The notes under the pieces are model-generated. The model was not told the DNA's origin. It worked only from the letters and a program-made list of their open reading frames with translations, and made no database searches. Positions 1 to 6,770 of a DNA stretch of 8,625 nt are shown here, in pieces. A program made the position numbers and the translations under genes. Position 1 is the first letter of the stretch; each line of letters starts with the position of its first letter. Source of the DNA: Candidatus Saccharimonadota bacterium (GTDB lineage: Bacteria > Patescibacteriota > Saccharimonadia > Saccharimonadales > Saccharimonadaceae); the NCBI GenBank assembly GCA_017421685.1, contig JAFOHW010000031.1, forward strand, positions 1 to 8,625, in the 5' to 3' direction.

Positions 1-355
1 TGTTAGGAGAGCTGATGAGGGTAGAGGTACCGTCTACGGGAGAGAAGTATTGACCTGAGGTATTATTAGAACTATTACCGTTTTTATACAAGTTTCTATC
101 GCTAGGGCCGGAGATGGTTAGATTATAACCAGCTCTACAGTTAGTGACAATGTTGATGTCTTCTGATTTAACTACGGCGTTAGTGTTACCACTATTGTTT
201 GGAGCGATGTCTGTAGTGATACTAGAGGCAGTGGTGATGGAGGTGGAGTAGGCGAAAACTTTCTGAGATGAGAAATAAAAACTAAAGAGAGACAAAAACA
301 CTATGCCTAAGGCATACATGAAAAGTTTTTTTGATGAGATATGTTTTTTTCTCAT
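1..355 (-). CDS. Secreted or surface protein, N-terminal part (cut by window edge)
   Basis: Only the first 118 codons are visible; the gene runs off the left edge. Translation from the ATG at 355 gives a clear signal peptide. It has a basic n-region (MRKKHISSKK), a hydrophobic core at about residues 11-28 and a likely signal peptidase I site after VFA at residue 35. The exported part is rich in Ser, Thr and Asn, with one Cys in a block reading TNCRAGYNLTISGP followed by LYKNG. I recall similar blocks from Saccharibacteria surface or adhesin-like proteins, but this is recollection, not a search. A GGGAGA ribosome site lies a few bases upstream, and an extended -10 promoter lies about 32 bases before the start. 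The gene follows the glycosyltransferase gene with a gap of about 70 bases and no hairpin terminator, so readthrough from that operon is possible. Its function is unknown beyond export. Confidence 0.8.
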   Translation of the reverse strand, partial: MRKKHISSKKLFMYALGIVFLSLFSFYFSSQKVFAYSTSITTASSITTDIAPNNSGNTNAVVKSEDINIVTNCRAGYNLTISGPSDRNLYKNGNSSNNTSGQYFSPVDGTSTLISSPN

Positions 356-387
356 TCGTCTCCCGTTGACACTAGTTTTACTTTTTT

Positions 388-396
388 ATTTTACCA
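388..396 (-). promoter_or_regulatory. Extended -10 promoter of the surface-protein gene
   Basis: On the minus strand the sequence reads TGGTAAAAT, an extended -10 element (TG-N-TAAAAT). It sits 32 bases before the ATG at 355. Initiation about 7 bases downstream would leave a leader of about 26 bases holding the GGGAGA ribosome site. I see no convincing -35 hexamer, which is tolerated when the TG extension is present. Confidence 0.5.
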
Positions 397-425
397 TAAG
401 CAAAAATAGAATGGAAGATTTTTTA

Positions 426-2051
426 TTATTTTTTCACAACTTTTTTCGTTACGTCGAACTTTTCCATATAACGTCCGAGCATAAGGCGAGTTTGGGAATA
501 AAAAGCAGCGAGAGACTGGTAGATGATTGAGGTTATTGGCATAAGAATCCATTGTAAGACCATGAGAAGACTTTTCCCCTTACGGTATTTTTCTGGGCGT
601 TTCGGAAGGATTTTAAACGAGACTAAGATCGAGACGATTAAGCCGATCGAGGCGAAAGTTTCAACGGTCCCCACAATATTAGGAATACTATAAGTTACCA
701 TGTCATGAGAAGATAAGTTCATAACCATTGGGACCCAGCCTCCGAAAGCGACGATTGGAGCTAAGATTGCGAGAGTAACGTGTCCGTCTAGAAGTCGCCA
801 AAATTTCGGGAAAAGTTTCCAGAAAGGCACAATGCGTTTTTCTTTTCTAACGAAGAGACGTGAGCCAACATAGGCGACATCACTGGCGCCATAATACCAA
901 CGTCGGACTTGGATAAACTGGGCTTTAATTGTCTTCCAAAAGGTTTCATCAATAACAGCGTCTTGGTAAATTGGGATTCTAATCGGCAAGACTGAATAGT
1001 CGCCATTAAAGAAGAAGAGGCTTCGCCAATATTGGTGACCATCCTCGACGATGGTTCGTTTTGACCAAAAATTCATAGCCTCGAGAGCTTGAAGAGGCTG
1101 GGAATGGGAGGCAAAATTTCGAAGGACGTGTGGGCGCATCGTAGAGATAACATTAAAGAATGAATTAGAGACAGCGATAACACGCGAAGGGGCTGGAGCG
1201 TCCCAGATATTATTCATGAAAAGTGAGACGGGCTGATAGCTGAGGCGCTGACGATTCGGATGGGCAATGAATTCGTAGGCGACTGAATCGAGGTATTTCG
1301 GAGCCATACGATTGTCACTGTCTAGCGACGTGACGATAATATTCTCGACCGAAAGTTTCTTTTTTCTGACATAATCGGCAAGGACGTAGCCGGCATAAGT
1401 TAGGTTTGGTCCTTTTCCGACGATTTCATTAGGAAGATTTTTCGGGTGTTTCGAAAGGATGAAATCTTTGAAATCGTTTTTATACTTTTCTTTTAGAGTA
1501 AAGGCGGTTTTCTCCATAGCTTCCCCGCCTCGTTCTTCGTAGGCCAGAACAAAAATAATTCGCTCGTTCGGAAAGGTTGAGTTTTTGACAGCCTCGATCG
1601 AAGGGTCGAGGACCTCAATTCCCTCATCGTATGCGGTCATGATAACAGCATGATGGATTTTCGAGGGCTTTGGATATTCTTTCTCCATCACGGACATCAT
1701 TTTGAGATTCTCAAGATGTTCCTCGAAATGATAACTTTTATTGTCGTCGTCCCTTAATCGCTCGTAGGAATCGTGAGGAGTTTCTAGCTCTTCAAGTCGT
1801 TTTCGCCAGTCGACTCGGCTGGCTCGCTTTATTACTCCGTACCCTTGAATAGTGCGATAGGCGATAGCGACCGCTTTAACTAAAGTTGAGGCGATAATTG
1901 CGAATAGATAAATCGAACCGAGGACCGGGTTTAGCCATGATAATAAAAATAGAAGAATGATTGCGCCGTAAGAAATAAGTCCTGGAAGGATTTCGAGAAA
2001 GCGATAGAGCTTTGTTCTCTTCCCTTGTGGAATTTCAAGGTTTTTGCGCAT
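426..2051 (-). CDS. Membrane-bound family 2 glycosyltransferase, processive type
   Basis: This 541-residue protein has the architecture of cellulose- or hyaluronan-synthase-like GT2 enzymes. Two hydrophobic segments lie at about residues 22-40 and 43-65. A cytosolic catalytic domain spans about 135-400, and three or more membrane segments lie near 424-445, 462-482 and 495-517. Catalytic motifs are visible in order: D244-S-D246 for nucleotide-sugar and metal binding, E336-D337 as the likely TED-like catalytic base site, and Q381-V-R-R-W385, the QxxRW motif typical of processive synthases. The enzyme should transfer sugar from a nucleotide donor at the inner membrane face and may extrude a polymer; sugar and product cannot be read from sequence. 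The ATG follows the TAA of the upstream gene with no spacing, and a GGAG site lies inside that gene's end, so translation is probably coupled. It ends in tandem TAA codons without a clear terminator. Confidence 0.87.
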   Translation of the reverse strand: MRKNLEIPQGKRTKLYRFLEILPGLISYGAIILLFLLSWLNPVLGSIYLFAIIASTLVKAVAIAYRTIQGYGVIKRASRVDWRKRLEELETPHDSYERLRDDDNKSYHFEEHLENLKMMSVMEKEYPKPSKIHHAVIMTAYDEGIEVLDPSIEAVKNSTFPNERIIFVLAYEERGGEAMEKTAFTLKEKYKNDFKDFILSKHPKNLPNEIVGKGPNLTYAGYVLADYVRKKKLSVENIIVTSLDSDNRMAPKYLDSVAYEFIAHPNRQRLSYQPVSLFMNNIWDAPAPSRVIAVSNSFFNVISTMRPHVLRNFASHSQPLQALEAMNFWSKRTIVEDGHQYWRSLFFFNGDYSVLPIRIPIYQDAVIDETFWKTIKAQFIQVRRWYYGASDVAYVGSRLFVRKEKRIVPFWKLFPKFWRLLDGHVTLAILAPIVAFGGWVPMVMNLSSHDMVTYSIPNIVGTVETFASIGLIVSILVSFKILPKRPEKYRKGKSLLMVLQWILMPITSIIYQSLAAFYSQTRLMLGRYMEKFDVTKKVVKK

Positions 2052-2414
2052 TTATCTTTCTCCGAGCAAACGAATTAAAACTAAAAATGCTCCGACGATA
2101 AGAAGGGTTGTTGCTAAAAGGAAAAATTTTGTCATTCCGCTTCCGCGTTTATGAAAAATTCTAATAGCAATCAGATTGTGGAGAATCCCGAAAATAAAAG
2201 CTAAGATTGGAAATGTTAACATATCAAACCATGAGCCATCGCGATAACCACCAATGTCGCCATAACCAATTTTCACAACTGCGCTACTAGGATTTAGATT
2301 TATGAGCGAAAAAACAATGAGGAAAATTGAAGCTAAGATATTTAAAATCATAAGTAGCAAAACCCCTCGTTCGGTTTGATATATTTTTGTAATGTCAGCC
2401 TTAAAAGTATCCAT
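2052..2414 (-). CDS. Small three-helix membrane protein of unknown function
   Basis: This 120-residue protein has three predicted membrane helices, at about residues 17-40, 66-88 and 95-117. A polar stretch between helices 1 and 2 is rich in Gly, Asp and Tyr. I do not recognise a named family or any catalytic motif. It lies between the HdeD-like gene (one base away) and the glycosyltransferase gene (zero bases away), so the three are almost certainly co-transcribed and translationally coupled. No strong ribosome site precedes its ATG, which fits reinitiation after the upstream TAA. Position suggests a partner or stabiliser of the membrane glycosyltransferase; this is inference from neighbourhood only. 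Confidence 0.8.
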   Translation of the reverse strand: MDTFKADITKIYQTERGVLLLMILNILASIFLIVFSLINLNPSSAVVKIGYGDIGGYRDGSWFDMLTFPILAFIFGILHNLIAIRIFHKRGSGMTKFFLLATTLLIVGAFLVLIRLLGER

Positions 2415-2415
2415 T

Positions 2416-3021
2416 TTATTCTGCTTTATTTCGATTTGTTAATGCGTCTGCCATTTTATTAACGTATTGGATAAACATCGTATCAGAAACAACTCCAACG
2501 ATTCCGGCAAGAACCATCATCCAGCCAATCAAAGTAACTACGGCTCCGCTGTAAAAAGTTATAAAAATACCGACAATTAACATAAATAAAGCAAGGATCA
2601 AAACATATTTCCAAGCGGAGATATTTACTGCATGAAGTTTTATAGAGGTATTAATGCGAACGAGGGATTCGTAAATTAACCAGATTCCAATTACGACGCG
2701 GAAAACGTGGGCGATCTCTTCGCCGATAAGAAGCAGGGTAAGGCCGACAAGAACGGAGATAATACCACTAAGAAGATTATTATTAAAGAAGTCGTTTTGT
2801 CCTTTAACGAGGAAATAGTTTATGACTTGGTAGGCGCCTTTTACAATAAAGAAAACTCCGACGATATAAGTAACTACTTTTATGACCGTATCGGGCCAAA
2901 CGATTAATAGAACCCCCATAACCATAGTAATTAACGATTCGAAAATTGCCGACCAGGCATACTTTTTTAAATCGCTTCCGATTTTTTCAACTGGATGCTT
3001 TATAATATCCACCTTAGACAT
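2416..3021 (-). CDS. HdeD-like DUF308 membrane protein
   Basis: This 201-residue protein has about six membrane helices (roughly residues 22-41, 47-69, 84-101, 104-121, 137-156 and 159-178). Helix pairs follow the DUF308 pattern: a hydrophobic run ending in a Trp-Pro turn (VWPDT, residues 41-45), then a helix with Gly-Val-Phe-Phe and a Tyr-Gln end. The length matches HdeD-family proteins, first described as acid-stress membrane proteins in E. coli; in other bacteria the role is unknown. The start at 3021 is supported by an AAGGAG site 6-7 bases upstream and a good promoter about 20 bases further. It is the first gene of a three-gene membrane operon ending in the glycosyltransferase, so a role in envelope maintenance is plausible but unproven. 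Confidence 0.82.
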   Translation of the reverse strand: MSKVDIIKHPVEKIGSDLKKYAWSAIFESLITMVMGVLLIVWPDTVIKVVTYIVGVFFIVKGAYQVINYFLVKGQNDFFNNNLLSGIISVLVGLTLLLIGEEIAHVFRVVIGIWLIYESLVRINTSIKLHAVNISAWKYVLILALFMLIVGIFITFYSGAVVTLIGWMMVLAGIVGVVSDTMFIQYVNKMADALTNRNKAE

Positions 3022-3036
3022 GTTTTTCTCCTTATT

Positions 3037-3066
3037 GTTACAATTATATCATAAATATGTTATAAT
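3037..3066 (+). promoter_or_regulatory. Promoter of tRNA-Thr
   Basis: On the plus strand: GTTACA (3037-3042), an 18-base spacer, then TATAAT (3061-3066) preceded by TGT, giving the extended form TGTTATAAT. The first tRNA base lies 55 bases after the -10, so a 5' leader of about 48 bases would be removed by RNase P. The element shares its DNA with the divergent minus-strand promoter. Confidence 0.65.
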
Positions 3067-3071
3067 GTAAC
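3043..3071 (-). promoter_or_regulatory. Promoter of the HdeD-like/GT2 operon
   Basis: On the minus strand: -35 GTTACA (3071-3066), a 17-base spacer, then -10 TATAAT (3048-3043) preceded by TGA, giving the extended form TGATATAAT. The -10 lies 21 bases before the ATG at 3021, leaving room for a short leader with AAGGAG. It overlaps almost completely with the plus-strand tRNA promoter. Confidence 0.7.
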
Positions 3072-3121
3072 AAGTAAGGCTGGCGTGGTTTAAATCGTCG
3101 ACAGTATTATTATTGGTTTGT

Positions 3122-3197
3122 GCCGATGTAGCTCAGTTGGTAGAGCAGCTCATTCGTAACGAGCAGGTCACAGGTTCGATCCCTGCCATCGGCTCCA
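3122..3197 (+). tRNA. tRNA-Thr, anticodon CGT
   Basis: A complete 76-nt cloverleaf can be folded by hand. The acceptor stem is GCCGATG with CATCGGC, and the D stem is GCTC with GAGC around an eight-base loop. The seven-base anticodon loop TTCGTAA has anticodon CGT at 3155-3157, and the T loop is TTCGATC. The 3' CCA is encoded. The anticodon reads ACG (threonine), and the 5' half closely resembles E. coli thrW from memory. Two stem positions are A-C mismatches: 31-39 closing the anticodon loop and 49-65 at the base of the T stem. The discriminator base is T73, where E. coli tRNA-Thr has A73. It has its own promoter and is followed at once by a terminator hairpin. Confidence 0.93.
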
Positions 3198-3234
3198 TAA
3201 AAAATATTCATACCTAAGGTATGAATATTTTTTA
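3198..3234. terminator. Bidirectional intrinsic terminator
   Basis: A perfect 17-bp inverted repeat with a three-base TAA loop starts right after the tRNA CCA. Its outer part is six A residues facing six T residues, so both strands end in a U-tract when transcribed. It fits as terminator of the tRNA (plus strand) and of the rel-to-HAD gene group arriving from the right (minus strand). The stem is AT-rich with only a CC/GG pair at its tip. Confidence 0.8.
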
Positions 3235-3295
3235 TGAAGACGTAGAGTAGGGAGTGAGCTAAAGGTTTGTGCCGAACGAAGTATATATTACGGTA

Positions 3296-4027
3296 TTATT
3301 TTTTATCTATTAATTCATTTAAATTGTTTATTTCTTTAACGCCGTCTATACTGTTTTTGTTTTTTCTATTTATCCATATTGCGTCTATGCCAATCGAAAG
3401 ACACGGCAAAATATCTTTGTCGACTTGATCTCCAATCATTACCATTTCATTTTTGTCAATATTAAATCTTTTCAATACAAGTTCATATAGCTCTGGGCTT
3501 GGTTTAGAATATACATATTCTGATGAAGTAGTAATAATATCAAAAAAGTTAAGAATGCCCGTTCTCGATAGCTTGTCAGTTTGTTGCCCTAAATCGCCAT
3601 TACTTATAATCCCTAACCTGTGCCCGTTTTTATGTAATTTTTCTAATACATCATAAACATCATCAAACAAACACCAATTGTTTTCGAATGACTTTAAATA
3701 AATCGCATAAATTTCCTTTGGGGTTTTATCAAGTGACATATCGTATTCTTTAAACAAATCAATTATTCTTCTATTTCTCTGTTCTTCATAAGTTATTTCT
3801 TTTCTTGTATAAAATGCATAGTGATAGTTGGTTAGATCATCCCATTTTTTCGTAAATGCTTCCAAGTCGGTTTTTTTATTAAATTTATATATTTGATATA
3901 AATCCTCAATGGCCGAATATTGAGCTTTTTTTACGTCTACTAGCGTGCCGTCTAGGTCAAAAAAAATCCATTTTTTCATATTACTTGAATTGGTTGCGTT
4001 TTTCATTTTTTTAATCAGTTCCTTCAT
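3296..4027 (-). CDS. HAD-superfamily phosphatase, subfamily IA-like
   Basis: All four HAD motifs are present (numbering from the ATG at 4027). Motif I is D24-L-D26-G-T, with D24 the nucleophile; motif II is S142-N-G; motif III is K175-P; motif IV is G199-D200 with D204. An alpha-helical cap insert lies at about residues 35-125, typical of subfamily IA phosphatases acting on small phosphorylated metabolites or nucleotides. The substrate is not readable. The start is uncertain: ATGs at 4027, 4006 and 3979 are all in frame. The last places motif I seven residues in, as is usual for the family, but no start has a well-spaced ribosome site (an AAGGA lies 13 bases before 4006). The coding region looks clearly more AT-rich (about 27% GC over a 180-base hand count) than rel (about 39%), suggesting separate ancestry. 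It follows the cupin gene by 69 bases and ends before the bidirectional terminator. Confidence 0.85.
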   Translation of the reverse strand: MKELIKKMKNATNSSNMKKWIFFDLDGTLVDVKKAQYSAIEDLYQIYKFNKKTDLEAFTKKWDDLTNYHYAFYTRKEITYEEQRNRRIIDLFKEYDMSLDKTPKEIYAIYLKSFENNWCLFDDVYDVLEKLHKNGHRLGIISNGDLGQQTDKLSRTGILNFFDIITTSSEYVYSKPSPELYELVLKRFNIDKNEMVMIGDQVDKDILPCLSIGIDAIWINRKNKNSIDGVKEINNLNELIDKK

Positions 4028-4096
4028 TATAGTGTTTTATGTGCGGATCTTTATGCTGTAGGTATTAGAAATTGCTGTTTTGCCTCTCGGCCTGAT

Positions 4097-4495
4097 TCAA
4101 TAATCGACTTTCTTGACGAAGTGGTCATTTTCTTCTTTGAAGTTCGGGATCATTTCGAAAACTATAATCATGTTGCCTTTATATGTAAAGGTTTTATTCG
4201 GTTCAATAGTAACGGTGTCGCCAGGTTTTACTTCGGTAACTTCATCATCTATAATAAATTCGCCAGTTCCATCGATAATGTGGTAGATATGAGTACTTTC
4301 GCTATTATAAGAATAGCTGTCGTGCCCTTTAATTGAATTAACAAAGAAAATTCCGTGGTCTTCTGTATTATCTAGTGGGATTACTAGCTGGAAAGTTCCT
4401 CTATCGACTAAGGCTCTTCCTTCTCCGACATTTTCGTCAGTTAACGTTATATTGTTCTTACATAGTTCAATTAAGTCTATAAATTTATTTTCCAT
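4097..4495 (-). CDS. Small single-domain cupin protein
   Basis: This 132-residue protein has a conserved beta-barrel pattern. Residues 69-80 read HIYHIIDGTGEF, matching the cupin motif 1 strand-turn. G92-D93 and the following strands to about residue 104 match motif 2. The usual metal ligands are poorly kept: the HxH pair falls in a Tyr/Ser/Asn-rich stretch (residues 59-66), the motif 1 Glu position is H69, and the motif 2 His is replaced by a non-ligand residue (F103). It may therefore bind a ligand without metal, or use H69, H72 and others differently. A small-molecule isomerase, epimerase or sensor role is possible, and I cannot choose. An AAGGAG site 6 bases before the ATG supports the start. 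The gene lies 8 bases after the hydrolase gene, so the two are co-transcribed. Confidence 0.78.
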   Translation of the reverse strand: MENKFIDLIELCKNNITLTDENVGEGRALVDRGTFQLVIPLDNTEDHGIFFVNSIKGHDSYSYNSESTHIYHIIDGTGEFIIDDEVTEVKPGDTVTIEPNKTFTYKGNMIIVFEMIPNFKEENDHFVKKVDY

Positions 4496-4503
4496 ATAAC
4501 TCC

Positions 4504-5256
4504 TTATAATTTTATTTCTACTACAATCATAAAATGATCAGATAATGATTCAATGATTTTTGAAGAATATTCGATGCCGTCGTGGATTAATAAATCGTCA
4601 AATTTTACGCCATCGTCAGTTGTCGGCTTATCTATAGTTTTTACGTAGTTCTCTTTTGTGTATGGCATTAAATTTATAAAGTTTTCGGCGTTAAAATCGC
4701 CGGTGATGATATCTGGGTTAGATTTTTCAATCTCGTTATCAAATTCAATAAAAACGTCTTTATTCTCTTCGGGAGTCGAATTAAATCTTCGAAACGGAAA
4801 GTTATGATGGTTTAAGACGCTGATAACTTTATCGCCGAGATCAATTTCCGACAGAAGGAGGCCTTTATCGAAAGTATAATAAGTATTTCCGCTACTAGTA
4901 GTTTTCGAGAGCATGGGGTTTTTAAATAATTTTTTTATGCTGTTTTTAATTGGGTATTTCGAGAGGATAGCGATTCCACAGTCGGCGTTTTCGACAGCAT
5001 CACTAGGACTTAATTCGAAATGTTCTTCATATTTTAAATCTGTTTTTTCGATAATACGATTTATGTAATTAATTCTTTCGGTAGTAATAATTTCCTGAAA
5101 ACAGATAATATCGATTTTTTCTTCATTAATGATTCTTACAGCTTCGTTTAATAATCTTAAGTCGATGTCGGCCGATTTTTTCTTGTCTAGATATTCTGTT
5201 CCCTCGTCCTCATAAAAGCCTCCACAGACGTTGTAGCTAGCGATTTTTAGGTTCAT
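4504..5256 (-). CDS. Endonuclease/exonuclease/phosphatase (EEP) fold hydrolase
   Basis: This 250-residue protein is a complete EEP-domain protein (DNase I, AP endonuclease and sphingomyelinase superfamily). Visible active-site positions are N9 in SYNV, E55 in FQE (metal ligand), a His pair at 150-151, D187 and N189 in GDFN, D220/D221 in FDD, and the terminal D240-H241. These are the metal-binding and catalytic residues of the superfamily. There is no signal peptide, so it should act in the cytoplasm. Substrate could be DNA, RNA or a phosphoester metabolite. The reading frame is open back to 5367, but the ATG at 5256 is preferred because AAGGAGG stands just before it and the fold begins there; the longer form would overlap the end of rel. 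It starts 10 bases after the rel stop codon, so it is probably co-transcribed with rel. Confidence 0.87.
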   Translation of the reverse strand: MNLKIASYNVCGGFYEDEGTEYLDKKKSADIDLRLLNEAVRIINEEKIDIICFQEIITTERINYINRIIEKTDLKYEEHFELSPSDAVENADCGIAILSKYPIKNSIKKLFKNPMLSKTTSSGNTYYTFDKGLLLSEIDLGDKVISVLNHHNFPFRRFNSTPEENKDVFIEFDNEIEKSNPDIITGDFNAENFINLMPYTKENYVKTIDKPTTDDGVKFDDLLIHDGIEYSSKIIESLSDHFMIVVEIKL

Positions 5257-5266
5257 GTTCCTCCTT

Positions 5267-6745
5267 TTACTTTTTATGCTTCTTACTAGAAGTTTCTTCA
5301 AGACGATTTTCGGCGTTAAGGCGGTGAGACAGTTTCTGTTTAGCGTGACGAGTAAATATTTTATCAAACCAGGAAGATTTCGGGGTTTGATTTTTCGAGG
5401 TCAAAATTTCGACAATGTCGTTTTGTTCTAGCCTTTTATTTAAATTTGACATTTTACCATTAATTTTAACGCCAACAACGTGATCGCCAATTTCAGAATG
5501 CAATTTATAAGCAAAATCAAGAGGCATGGCGCCCTTCGGAAGATCGATAATATCGCCTTTTGGAGTATAGACGAAAATCTTGTCAGCGAAAAGATTTAAT
5601 TTTAATTTCTTTAGGTCGACTTTTTTTCCCTCGCGAAGCCTAGCGGCGGTCATTTGTAATTCAGAAATCCAAAGGAGATTAGTCGGGAGATGTTCGATTT
5701 TTCCTTTTTTATAATTTTCAGTTAGTTTTTGTTCATTATAATAGAAGCTCGCAGCGAGACCTCTTTCGGCATATTCGTGCATTTCGTTTGTTCGAATCTG
5801 GAATTCGACGACACGTTTATCCTTTGTTATAACGGTTGTATGGAGAGATTGGTAACCATTTTGTTTTGGAATCGCAATGTAATCTTTTATCCTTCCCTCC
5901 ATCGGAGTATAGAGAGAATGGATAATGCCGAGAACGAGATAGCAATCCGTAACGTCGTTAACGATAATACGAAGCGCAACTAGGTCGTAGATTTCGTTAA
6001 TGTTTTGGTTATGTTTTGCGAGTTTTTTATGAAGGGAGTAAACTGATTTCACGCGACCGGAGAGTTTATATTTTATTTTTTCTTTTTTAAGGGCGGTCGT
6101 AATTTCGTTTTCAATTTTTTTCAGAGATTTTTCAGCAGATTTATAGTATTTTTCAATCATGTTTTTCAGTTCTTCGAAACGTCGAGGATTAACATATTTG
6201 AATGAAAGGTCGGCAAGTTCGACGCGAAGTTGCCCCATATTAAGACGGTCGGCAAGCGGAGCGAAAACTTCAAGAGTTTCTCTCGCAATTTTCTTCTGTT
6301 TATCGGGAGGGAGTGCTGAAAGAGTTCTTAGATTATGAAGACGATCGGCTAGTTTTATAATCAAAACCCTGATATCGTCACCGAGAGCGATTAAGAGTCT
6401 TAAAAAATTATCTTTCGTCGCCGGAAGATAGGTATCAATATCGCGCATACCACTTCGGGCGGTAGAAAGTTTTGTTACGCCATCAACTAGAAAAGCAATT
6501 TGTTCTCCGAACTCTTTTCTGATTTCCTCTAGAGTCAAATCAGTATCTTCGACGGTGTCATGAAGAACACCCGCAATAATCGTGTCTTCATCCATGCCCC
6601 ATTCTTCAAGGATTTTTTTCACGGCTAGAGGATGGACAATGTAGGGCTCGCCGGTTTTACGAGATTGGCCTTCATGAGCCTTTTTCGCAACTTCAATCGC
6701 ACGTTTAACCCTGTCAGAATCTTTACCTAGTTTCTGGCCTACCAT
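5267..6745 (-). CDS. rel: Bifunctional (p)ppGpp synthetase/hydrolase, Rel/SpoT family
   Basis: This protein makes and degrades the alarmone (p)ppGpp in the stringent response. The N-terminal HD hydrolase domain (about residues 10-170) has H38, H62-D63 with E66-D67 (the HDxxED motif) and the KLADRLHN block at 131-138. The synthetase domain (about 225-335) has GRVKS at 230-234, D254, RIKD at 285-288, GYQSLH at 297-302 and E314-Q316. RIKD is the RxKD signature linked to bifunctional enzymes rather than synthetase-only RelA. A TGS domain spans about 387-449. The protein then ends at residue 492 in a basic tail; the helical, zinc-finger/RIS and ACT domains of typical 700-740-residue Rel proteins are absent. 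No ribosome site precedes the ATG; an extended -10 ends 8 bases upstream, predicting a nearly leaderless mRNA. It heads the gene group running to the HAD phosphatase. Confidence 0.95.
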   Translation of the reverse strand: MVGQKLGKDSDRVKRAIEVAKKAHEGQSRKTGEPYIVHPLAVKKILEEWGMDEDTIIAGVLHDTVEDTDLTLEEIRKEFGEQIAFLVDGVTKLSTARSGMRDIDTYLPATKDNFLRLLIALGDDIRVLIIKLADRLHNLRTLSALPPDKQKKIARETLEVFAPLADRLNMGQLRVELADLSFKYVNPRRFEELKNMIEKYYKSAEKSLKKIENEITTALKKEKIKYKLSGRVKSVYSLHKKLAKHNQNINEIYDLVALRIIVNDVTDCYLVLGIIHSLYTPMEGRIKDYIAIPKQNGYQSLHTTVITKDKRVVEFQIRTNEMHEYAERGLAASFYYNEQKLTENYKKGKIEHLPTNLLWISELQMTAARLREGKKVDLKKLKLNLFADKIFVYTPKGDIIDLPKGAMPLDFAYKLHSEIGDHVVGVKINGKMSNLNKRLEQNDIVEILTSKNQTPKSSWFDKIFTRHAKQKLSHRLNAENRLEETSSKKHKK

Positions 6746-6753
6746 ATGATTAC

Positions 6754-6762
6754 ATTATAACA
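6754..6762 (-). promoter_or_regulatory. Extended -10 promoter of rel
   Basis: On the minus strand the sequence reads TGTTATAAT, a perfect extended -10. Only 8 bases separate it from the rel ATG, so initiation at the usual distance would give a leader of about 0-3 bases. No good -35 hexamer is seen. It lies in the 25-base gap after the envelope-protein gene. Confidence 0.6.
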
Positions 6763-6770
6763 CAGAGAAG

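Noticed and set aside
302..316. Palindrome TATGCCTAAGGCATA, whose centre (CCTAAGG) matches that of the tRNA terminator
   Set aside because: It is short, lies in the signal-peptide coding region and has no U-tract; the shared centre is probably chance.
303..530. Plus-strand open frame of 75 codons
   Set aside because: It lies opposite the signal-peptide gene, its promoter and the end of the glycosyltransferase gene, and its low-complexity Phe/Leu content reflects AT-rich DNA.
4026..4031. TATAAT overlapping the upstream ATG of the HAD gene as a promoter
   Set aside because: It lacks the TG extension seen in the other promoters and has no -35. It would suit a start at the internal ATG at 4006, but the evidence is too thin to list.
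5257..5367. Longer form of the EEP hydrolase starting at 5367
   Set aside because: It overlaps the rel 3' end, adds residues outside the fold, and the ATG at 5256 has an AAGGAGG site directly before it.
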